From contig JAIRUO010000100.1 of assembly GCA_031254385.1 (NCBI GenBank), forward strand, positions 1 to 23,408: a DNA stretch of 23,408 bases, written 5' to 3'. Made by a program: the position numbers and the translations under genes. Each line of letters begins with the position of its first letter. The first letter of the stretch is position 1. Below, piece by piece: positions 14,620-20,775 of this stretch. Under the pieces are notes generated by a model. The model was not told where the DNA came from. It did no database searches and saw only the letters and a program-made list of their open reading frames with translations. The stretch comes from Treponema sp. (lineage in GTDB: Bacteria > Spirochaetota > Spirochaetia > Treponematales > Breznakiellaceae).

Positions 14620-14648
14620 TTGACCAAAACGCCTTTTTTGGCTATTGT
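14620..14648 (+). promoter_or_regulatory. Sigma-70 promoter of groES
   Basis: TTGACC (14620-14625), a 17-nt spacer, TATTGT (14643-14648). The spacer contains the inverted repeat CCAAAA/TTTTGG. No CIRCE (TTAGCACTC-N9-GAGTGCTAA) element is present, so HrcA control is not indicated. Confidence 0.6.
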
Positions 14649-14684
14649 TATTCACATAAACTTTTAATATTTACGGAGGAATAT

Positions 14685-14951
14685 ATGAAGATCCAACCTT
14701 TGGCAGACCGCGTGCTGGTCAAAATCGAAAAGAGTGAGGCAAAATCGGCGGGGGGCATTATCATACCCGAGACCGCACAGGAAAAGACTCAGATTGGCGT
14801 GGTAACCGAAGTCGGAGATGACAAAGAAGTCATCAAAGTCAAGGCAGGGCAGAAGATCATGTACGATAAATATGCCGGAACTCAGGTAAAAATCGAAGGG
14901 GCCGAGTACCTTATCCTTAAAATGTCAGATATTCTGGCGGTTATTGAATAG
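14685..14951 (+). CDS. groES: Co-chaperonin GroES (Cpn10)
   Basis: 88-residue lid of the GroEL chamber. It opens MKIQPLADRVLVKIEK. The mobile loop region holds SAGGIIIPETAQEKTQIGVV, followed by VKAGQKIMYDKYAGTQVKI and the C-terminal EYLILKMSDILAVIE, all standard for the family. The start is fixed by GGAGGA 4-5 nt upstream; an upstream in-frame extension has no ribosome site. The gene stands alone: no groEL follows, and the next gene is convergent. The stop codon TAG begins a G-rich tract that could fold into a quadruplex. Confidence 0.95.
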   Translation: MKIQPLADRVLVKIEKSEAKSAGGIIIPETAQEKTQIGVVTEVGDDKEVIKVKAGQKIMYDKYAGTQVKIEGAEYLILKMSDILAVIE

Positions 14952-15064
14952 GGGATAGGGATTAGGGGATAGGGGATCATGATTCGAAATATTGCGATGC
15001 TTCTGGGAAGCACCCTAATAGCTCGAATAACTACCCTAATCCCTAACCCCTAAATCCTAACCCC
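14951..15064. repeat. G-quadruplex-type tracts in inverted orientation between convergent genes
   Basis: Plus strand GGGG-ATA-GGG-ATTA-GGGG-ATA-GGGG at 14951-14975 fits G3+N1-7 x4. On the minus strand, runs GGGG, GG, GGGG, GGG, GGG lie between 15064 and 15034, directly after the TPR gene stop. The two tracts are loosely complementary and may act together as a bidirectional transcription stop. No canonical U-tailed hairpin is present. Confidence 0.6.
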
Positions 15065-15068
15065 TATT

Positions 15069-16685
15069 TTAAGGCATGGTCAAACGCCATATTTCCAACC
15101 GGACGTAAAGGTTTTCTGGGTCCAATTCTTGGGCATATTCTAAGGCCCTCTTGCTTTCATCTTTATAGCCTAGCGCCTCAAGACAGCGGCTTATTCTGAG
15201 CTGGATCAAAGCCATATCTTGATTAGTTTCCGCTAAAACCGCGGCACTTTGGTACAGATCTAAAGCAACGGTGATGGATCTGCGGCTCTCCATGACCCTG
15301 GCTATGTTTGCTGGGATACGCCAGTCTCTGGAAGGGTTTTTTTGAAATTCGGATTGCAGCATAGTAAGCCCTTCATTAATGCTCCCTTCCCTTAGCAGTG
15401 CCAATGCACGGGTCAGATCAAGCCAGGATGCGGAGATTTGACGCTGACCGGTAATTTTTAGGAGTTGGGCGGTTTCTGCATAGAGTTTCTGCCTGTCAAA
15501 GAACCAGGCAGCCCATTGGTAAAGGGCTTCTGACTCTGGGTGGCGGCCTAAAAGGAGCCAGGTTTCTGCGGTTAAACGGTCAAGTGGCCATGTGTCCAGC
15601 CTTCGGCGGAGTAGTTCCAGATCAAGAAGAGGCTTTTCTTTTAGGTTTTCTTCTTCCAGGATCGTTATGGCCCTGGATGTATTTAGAAGCCTGGTATAAG
15701 CGATCATCGCATAGAGTTTTTCTGTCTCGTTGCTTACACCGGATGTAAAGATCCTTTCCAGCCAGGCGGTCGCTTCCTGTCCGCTGCTGGTTGAGGCCAG
15801 ATTATAAAGGCTCTGAACTATTAATTTTGAGGAGTCGGCTTCTCTGGAATTTGCCAAGGCAGTCCAAATGCTCCGGGCTGCCGGAATCTCTCCTGCAAGT
15901 ACAAGTGCGTCCGCAGCCCGGCCTATATAGTTGTCTCCAAGCCTGGAAAAAAGTTCCGATGACCTAAGAAGATTTCCGTAATCATAGAAAAATTCCCCTC
16001 CCAGGACTAAAAGGTTCCTGGAAGAAGGATAGGTCTCAAGCAGTGCGTTTATCCCGACCGAGGCTGCGGAAATTTCACCCTTGAGTATGTGCAAAAGAAC
16101 GGTATTTACGCGGAATAAATTCCTTAATTGAGGCGCAAGATCAGCGGAAAGCAGTAATTCTATTCCGTCTATGGCGGCTGTTTTTTCGGGATCGCCCAAA
16201 ACGCCGGTAAGGGCGTAAAAACTTAAGATTAGGGGATCAAAACGCTGCCGAGAAAGCCTTCCGGCATAGTCTAGTAAAAGGTCAGCGTTTACAATTGGGT
16301 TGTAGAGCAAGGATTCCCCGGCAACGGCGCTTATCATTTCGGAATAGGGGAAGGCTTTAACCGCCCCCCTGCCGCTTTTTTGATAGTCTGAAATATATTG
16401 CGAATCCAGCCGCGCTAGATTTCTTCGCCTTTTTAACAGAGAAAGCCATTCTTCCTGAGATTTGGCCTGCCTTTCCAGTCTGTCCAGGCGTTTTGCCAGG
16501 AGTTCCGGCCTTTCTACCCCCAGGGCTTCATCATACCTTCCCAGATCTCTTGCAAAACTCGCGCTTGATTGCCCTGGGAAAATCAGATTGTTCCTGCCAA
16601 TTGAAAAAACCAAAAGAGCCAGGACTAAAATTATAACAAAGGCTATTCCAATGAGGCTGACAGGTTTTAATGGGTTCTTTGCCAT
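15069..16685 (-). CDS. Membrane-anchored TPR-like protein
   Basis: 538 residues with an uncleaved N-terminal membrane helix (about 10-29, SLIGIAFVIILVLALLVFSI). A long alpha-helical extracytoplasmic domain rich in TPR-like helix pairs follows, for instance LALLREGSINEGLTMLQSEFQKNPS and CLEALGYKDESKRALEYAQELDPEN near the C-terminus. No enzymatic motif is seen. It is the last gene of a probable nusB-led minus-strand unit (26 nt after nusB). Such anchored TPR proteins commonly scaffold envelope assembly in spirochaetes; no specific function is visible. Confidence 0.7.
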   Translation of the reverse strand: MAKNPLKPVSLIGIAFVIILVLALLVFSIGRNNLIFPGQSSASFARDLGRYDEALGVERPELLAKRLDRLERQAKSQEEWLSLLKRRRNLARLDSQYISDYQKSGRGAVKAFPYSEMISAVAGESLLYNPIVNADLLLDYAGRLSRQRFDPLILSFYALTGVLGDPEKTAAIDGIELLLSADLAPQLRNLFRVNTVLLHILKGEISAASVGINALLETYPSSRNLLVLGGEFFYDYGNLLRSSELFSRLGDNYIGRAADALVLAGEIPAARSIWTALANSREADSSKLIVQSLYNLASTSSGQEATAWLERIFTSGVSNETEKLYAMIAYTRLLNTSRAITILEEENLKEKPLLDLELLRRRLDTWPLDRLTAETWLLLGRHPESEALYQWAAWFFDRQKLYAETAQLLKITGQRQISASWLDLTRALALLREGSINEGLTMLQSEFQKNPSRDWRIPANIARVMESRRSITVALDLYQSAAVLAETNQDMALIQLRISRCLEALGYKDESKRALEYAQELDPENLYVRLEIWRLTMP

Positions 16686-16711
16686 AATTTGCCCAGTTTA
16701 GCCTCTGCTTT

Positions 16712-17089
16712 TTAGTTTTCCGCTTCTAGAGATTTCCGTATTCCGTCTAAAACACCGTTAACAAAGCGGTATGAATCATCAGTGCCGAATTCCTTGGAAA
16801 TGCCAATGGCCTCATCTATTACAATCGATGGGGCTGTATCGGGCTGATACATCAATGCATACACGCTTATCCTTAGAACGGCCAGATCAACGCGGTTTAG
16901 ACGGGAAATATCCCAATTCTGGAGGTGTTTCCGGATCATTTTGTCTATTGCGGAAATATTTTCTACGGTTCCCGCAATCAAAAGCCGGGAAAATTCCGGC
17001 AATTCCTGATCGTCCGGTTTTTTCCCCGATAAATCCCATGCGTATAAGGCCTGGAAAGCAAGAATCCGTCCTTTTCTGCGCGATGCCAT
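16712..17089 (-). CDS. nusB: Transcription antitermination factor NusB
   Basis: 125-residue all-helical protein that binds boxA RNA with NusE (S10) in rRNA antitermination complexes. Diagnostic segments are RRKGRILAFQALYAWDLSG (from residue 4), HLQNWDISRLNRVDLAVLRISVYAL (from about 55) and SIVIDEAIGISKEFGTDDSYRFVNGVLDGI. Its ATG is 1 nt past the stop of the parvulin gene, implying translational coupling and one transcript. Confidence 0.93.
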   Translation of the reverse strand: MASRRKGRILAFQALYAWDLSGKKPDDQELPEFSRLLIAGTVENISAIDKMIRKHLQNWDISRLNRVDLAVLRISVYALMYQPDTAPSIVIDEAIGISKEFGTDDSYRFVNGVLDGIRKSLEAEN

Positions 17090-17090
17090 A

Positions 17091-18131
17091 TTACCAGTTC
17101 AGGTTGTTTTCGAATATTTGGAAAGGATTCCCCCTGCGTAGTTCTGTAAGCAGTTCCTGGGTAATTCTATCAAGAACTTCCTGCTGATTTTGTTCAAGCA
17201 ATGCGTTTCCTATGAAATCCCTTACGGTATACGGAGCCCCCAACTGGAAAATATCACTCAATTCCAGGTTTTTTTGCGCATAGGTTTCGGTAATCTTGAT
17301 GATATAAAAACCTCTTGGGCCTTCCAGAAGCCCTGATATATCGCCTTGCCTTAGAGCAAAGGCGACTGTCATGAATTCCTGGCCCATATTCTGCTGTGCC
17401 TCCAGGTTTCTGGGAAGGTATCCCGCGTCTCCTGCATTATAATCCCCGCCGGAGGCCATTCCCCTTTGCACAGCTTCATCAAATCTTGCTGCATTATTGC
17501 CGATCTCCCTTACCAGGCGATCCGCGACAACCCTTGCCCTGGCTTTGGACGCGACATCGGTAAACCCGACCTCGATCATGGTAACTCGCACTGTATCTGG
17601 CCGTACAAACTGGGTTCTGGTTAGATTATAGTAGTTTGCAATATCGGCTTCCGTGGGTACCCTGATGTTTTGTATATCAGCTTGCTTTTTGGCCATTATG
17701 TATTTCTGGAATATGAGCTGTTTGCGCATCTCCTCCCGGAAGGCTGGGAGTTCCATGCCAAATTCATTTCGCACAGCCTGCGCAAATTCCGCATCTGTGG
17801 GCTGGCGGCCAATGTTTTGCGCCAATTGAGTTCTAAGCTCCTGTAGCTGCTGGTTTACTTCGCCATCGCTTACAGTGATCCTGTCCCTTTCCGCTGCCTG
17901 CAAAACCAGTTTTTCATTGATCATTACATCCAGAACCTGGCGCCTTTCTGCAGCGGTAAAGGCCCTGCCTGCCTGTCTTTCCAAGGTTTCGACTTGCGTG
18001 CGCAATTGCCTGACAGTAATAGCTTCGGTCCTTATCAGATTGACAGTCGCCGCAGGCTGAAGATCGATCTGGGCAAAGGCCGGAATTAAGAGAACCGTGC
18101 CTAAAATAAAAAGACTGATTATTCGTTTCAT
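17091..18131 (-). CDS. Periplasmic parvulin-type peptidyl-prolyl isomerase / SurA-like chaperone
   Basis: 346 residues with a signal peptide (MKRIISLFILGTVLLIPAFA). A SurA N-terminal-like helical chaperone domain spans about 30-160 (RRQVLDVMINEKLVLQAAERDRITVSDGEV, FGMELPAFREEMRKQLI). A parvulin rotamase region spans about 170-275 (VRVTMIEVGF, GDYNAGDAGYLPRN, GQEFMTVAFALRQGDISGLLEGPRGFYIIKI). It probably assists outer membrane protein folding. The start at 18131 is chosen because AGGG lies 6 nt upstream and it gives a clean signal peptide; a longer frame to 18182 does not. It is the first gene of the unit with nusB and the TPR gene. Confidence 0.85.
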   Translation of the reverse strand: MKRIISLFILGTVLLIPAFAQIDLQPAATVNLIRTEAITVRQLRTQVETLERQAGRAFTAAERRQVLDVMINEKLVLQAAERDRITVSDGEVNQQLQELRTQLAQNIGRQPTDAEFAQAVRNEFGMELPAFREEMRKQLIFQKYIMAKKQADIQNIRVPTEADIANYYNLTRTQFVRPDTVRVTMIEVGFTDVASKARARVVADRLVREIGNNAARFDEAVQRGMASGGDYNAGDAGYLPRNLEAQQNMGQEFMTVAFALRQGDISGLLEGPRGFYIIKITETYAQKNLELSDIFQLGAPYTVRDFIGNALLEQNQQEVLDRITQELLTELRRGNPFQIFENNLNW

Positions 18132-18268
18132 ATTCATCCCTGTATATAAAAAACATTTGGAATCTTTCAGGTTACGTCCCAAAAGAACCCTCCCGCCCGA
18201 TTCGCCAAAGAATCAAAGCGCATTTTATTATAATATATCACATTTAAGCGAAATTTACCATTATTGCA

Positions 18269-18298
18269 TACTGCAATAGCAGTCCTGCTATTGCAGTA
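18269..18298. terminator. 14-bp perfect hairpin spanning the alaS stop codon
   Basis: TACTGCAATAGCAG (18269-18282) pairs perfectly with CTGCTATTGCAGTA (18285-18298) around a 2-nt loop. The alaS stop TAG (18290-18288) and the three codons before it lie inside the stem. No U-run follows on either strand, so it is more likely an mRNA 3'-end stabiliser or attenuator than a classical terminator. Confidence 0.5.
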
Positions 18299-20090
18299 CT
18301 GCCCTGATGCGCCTTACCCCGGCAGAAGAGGATTGTTCCTTCTGAATGGTGAATTTACCCAGCATGCCCGTCCTTTCCGCATGTGGGCCGCCGCAGACTT
18401 CCTTGGAGAAGAAGTCCGTTGATGAATTGCCTACGGTATAGACTTTTACCTGGGATTCGTACTTTTCCCCAAAAAGGGCAATAGCGCCGCTTGCTACAGC
18501 ATCGTCAAGGCTCATCATTTCTATTGCAACAGGCAGATCTTTGGAAATTTGCTCGTTGACAATGGATTCTACCCTTTTGATTTCTTCCTCTGTCATGGGA
18601 GCAGGGTGCGAAAAGTCAAAACGCATACGTTCTGCGGTAATATTGGAGCCTTTTTGGGCCACATGGTTGCCCAGAACCGTGCGTAAAGCCTGGTGGAGTA
18701 GGTGAGTGGCGGTGTGGTAACGGGTAGAAACTTCACCGTGATCGCTCAATCCGCCCTTAAAAATCTGCTCGCTCCCTTCGCGGGCGATCTCCCGATGTTT
18801 CTTATTGGCCTCGTCAAATTCTTCCCGGTTAACCTTCATGCCGTTTTCCGCAGCCAGTTCCTCGGTCAGTTCAATGGGAAAGCCGTAGGTGTCGTAGAGT
18901 TTGAAAGCCAGGCGGCCGCTCATGATCTTTTTGGGGTCTTTTAACAGATTGGGAAGGAGTTTGTTAAATTCATGCTCACCCTTTTGAAGGGTTTCAAGGA
19001 ATTTCTTTTCCTCGCGGTCAAGTTCTTCTATGATACGGGCCTGGTTGTCGAACAGCTCCGGGTATACCCCTTTCATCTTTTCAATTACGACTTTTGCCAG
19101 GGGGGAAAGCAGAGTCCCTTCAAAGCCAAGCTTTCTGCCGTGCCGAATGGCGCGGCGTATCAAGCGGCGCAAGACATAGCCGGCCCTAACATTGGAGGGG
19201 CTCGGCCCCTTAGGGTCTCCCAGAATGAACACAGAAGACCTCAGGTGATCGCTAATGATCCTGACGGACTTGTCTTTTTCGCTCTCCGTGCCGTACTTGT
19301 ACGCAACAGCCTGTTCGACAGCCGCTATTATTGCCGTGAAAATATCTGTATCGTAGACCGATTTTTTCTTGTTAAGGGTAACGATGGTGCGCTCAATGCC
19401 CATGCCCGTGTCAACGCATTTGCGGGTCAGCGGCTCATAAGTCCCGTCCGCCTTTTTGTTGTACTGCATGAATACATCGTTCCATATCTCAAGCCACTTT
19501 CCGCAGGAACAGCCGGGCTTACAATCAGGCCCGCATGGAGCGTCCCCTACGTAATAGAACATTTCCGTATCCGGGCCGCATGGGCCGGTGGCGGCCCCGG
19601 TTTCCCACCAGTTGTCCTCACGGGGAAGGTAGGCTATGCGGTTTTCGGGTATGCCAAGGCTTTTCCAGACAGCCGCTGATTCTTCGTCTCTGGCCACTTC
19701 AGCATCGCCCTGGAAAACAGTAACCCCAAGCTTTTCCATGGGAATACCCAGCCATTCAGGTGAAGTAAGAAATTCAAAACTCATTTTGATGGCTTCTTCT
19801 TTAAAGTAATCCCCTAGCGACCAGTTGCCCAGCATTTCAAAGAAGGTCAGGTGGCTATCATCTCCCACCGCATCAATATCGCTTGTGCGTAAGCATTTCT
19901 GATAATCCACCAGGCGTTTCCCGGCCGGGTGATCCTCCCCCAACAGATAAGGTATAAGGGGATGCATCCCTGCCGTGGTAAAAAGCACAGTGGGATCATT
20001 GTCCGGGATAAGGGACTTGCCCTGAATCTGGGCATGGCCTTTTGATGTAAAGAACCGTATATATTTGGCTCGCAGTTCGTCCGCTGTCAT
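18288..20090 (-). CDS. alaS: Alanyl-tRNA synthetase, short form without C-Ala
   Basis: Charges tRNA-Ala. 600 residues against about 875 in E. coli. The class II catalytic core is about 1-250 (FFTSKGHAQIQGKSLIP, FTTAGMHPLIPYLLG, HLTFFEMLGNWSLGDYFK, TGMGIERT). A cysteine-rich insertion follows TGPCGPDTEMF, with Cys186, 190, 194 and 196. The tRNA-recognition region is about 270-400. The editing domain is about 450-595 with zinc ligands HxxxH (His459, His463) and CGGPH (Cys566, His570). The C-terminal C-Ala/DHHA1 domain is absent, as known for spirochaete AlaRS. There is no Shine-Dalgarno sequence; a TATGAT box lies 11 nt before the ATG, hinting at a very short leader. Confidence 0.95.
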   Translation of the reverse strand: MTADELRAKYIRFFTSKGHAQIQGKSLIPDNDPTVLFTTAGMHPLIPYLLGEDHPAGKRLVDYQKCLRTSDIDAVGDDSHLTFFEMLGNWSLGDYFKEEAIKMSFEFLTSPEWLGIPMEKLGVTVFQGDAEVARDEESAAVWKSLGIPENRIAYLPREDNWWETGAATGPCGPDTEMFYYVGDAPCGPDCKPGCSCGKWLEIWNDVFMQYNKKADGTYEPLTRKCVDTGMGIERTIVTLNKKKSVYDTDIFTAIIAAVEQAVAYKYGTESEKDKSVRIISDHLRSSVFILGDPKGPSPSNVRAGYVLRRLIRRAIRHGRKLGFEGTLLSPLAKVVIEKMKGVYPELFDNQARIIEELDREEKKFLETLQKGEHEFNKLLPNLLKDPKKIMSGRLAFKLYDTYGFPIELTEELAAENGMKVNREEFDEANKKHREIAREGSEQIFKGGLSDHGEVSTRYHTATHLLHQALRTVLGNHVAQKGSNITAERMRFDFSHPAPMTEEEIKRVESIVNEQISKDLPVAIEMMSLDDAVASGAIALFGEKYESQVKVYTVGNSSTDFFSKEVCGGPHAERTGMLGKFTIQKEQSSSAGVRRIRAVLQ

Positions 20091-20149
20091 GTAGACAGGG
20101 TATCATAGAGGGCGGGAAATGTGGAGTAGGGGTTAGGGGAAGAGAGAAA

Positions 20150-20183
20150 AATTAGGAATTAGGAATGTGAAATTAGGAATTAA
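20150..20183. repeat. Short AATTAGG-type heptamer repeats downstream of the four-helix-bundle gene
   Basis: AATTAGG AATTAGG AATGTGA AATTAGG AATTAAG, degenerate heptamers between alaS and the four-helix-bundle gene. They are related in inverted orientation to the heptamer tract at that gene's start. Confidence 0.6.
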
Positions 20184-20200
20184 GCCCATCTTCCCATTTC

Positions 20201-20557
20201 TTATTCCTCATTATCTCTAGTTGTCTTAGTAATCGCCGCCAAAATCCTATACAACTCGGCGCAGTCTCCGGCAATGCTTGAAAACTCTGCCATACTAATA
20301 AAATCTGTTTTCTGTAATAACTCAAGCCAATATTTAGTCTCGGAACATTCTTTATAGGCTATATACGCCTTAGCCAAAAAATCTTTCCTGCTAATAGCGC
20401 ATTCCGCTTCTGCCATATTTGCCCCGATACTCGTTCCTGCCCTCAAGACCTGTTTAGACAGCACATATTCTTTCTTCCTATCACAGAGCACCCTATACAA
20501 ATTAACAATACGGATAGCGAAAGCCATACTTTTCTCTCTAATGACATTCTCTTTCAT
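20201..20557 (-). CDS. Four-helix-bundle protein of the 23S rRNA IVP (S23) family
   Basis: 118 residues. The typical pattern is visible: SMAFAIRIVNLYRVL (helix 1), KKEYVLSKQVLRAGTSIGANMAEAECAISRKDFLAKAYIAYKECSETKYWLELL, then SSIAGDCAELYRILAAITKTTR. These proteins are encoded inside rRNA intervening sequences in some bacteria and as free genes in many others. They are structurally related to the Avd accessory protein of diversity-generating retroelements. No rRNA or reverse transcriptase gene is nearby, so its function is unknown. Its start codon is the last unit of a heptanucleotide tract, and heptamer-like repeats in inverted orientation lie downstream. Confidence 0.85.
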   Translation of the reverse strand: MKENVIREKSMAFAIRIVNLYRVLCDRKKEYVLSKQVLRAGTSIGANMAEAECAISRKDFLAKAYIAYKECSETKYWLELLQKTDFISMAEFSSIAGDCAELYRILAAITKTTRDNEE

Positions 20558-20608
20558 TCCTCATTCCTCATTCCTCATTCCTCATTCCTCATTCCTCATT
20601 CCTCATTC
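20555..20608. repeat. Heptanucleotide tandem repeat (CATTCCT) at a gene start
   Basis: About 7.7 perfect copies of CATTCCT on the plus strand (AGGAATG on the minus). Each minus-strand unit contains both a Shine-Dalgarno-like GAGGA and an ATG; the last ATG is the start of the four-helix-bundle gene. Because 7 is not a multiple of 3, the ATGs occupy all three frames, and a TGA follows in frame after five codons. Confidence 0.85.
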
Positions 20609-20621
20609 AAATTTGCCCCCC

Positions 20622-20670
20622 TACCTCAAAATGATGATGGCAAAAACAGCCCTATACCTCAAAATGATGA
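20622..20670. repeat. Two 16-bp TACCTCAAAATGATGA repeats, 33 bp apart
   Basis: Identical copies at 20622-20637 and 20655-20670. They share the TCAAAATGA core with the palindrome at 13541-13557. They lie upstream of a candidate promoter TTGAAA (20681-20686)-N17-CATAGT (20704-20709) for the downstream lipoprotein gene. Confidence 0.6.
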
Positions 20671-20730
20671 GTACCCACCTTTGAAACCAAGGTTTAAAAT
20701 AATCATAGTAAAATGCCAGTTTTCTGCAAT

Positions 20731-20757
20731 GGTGCCTGGCACCTTGTGCCTGGCATC
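20731..20757. repeat. Double copy of the GGTGCCTGGCACC palindrome
   Basis: A perfect copy at 20731-20743, immediately followed by a truncated copy GTGCCTGGCATC at 20746-20757, in the leader of the lipoprotein gene. Confidence 0.8.
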
Positions 20758-20775
20758 GCCAAAAAGGATTAAAAT

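Noticed and set aside
14574..14684. N-terminal extension of GroES
   Set aside because: The in-frame extension crosses the promoter and ribosome site, and the family starts at MKIQPL.
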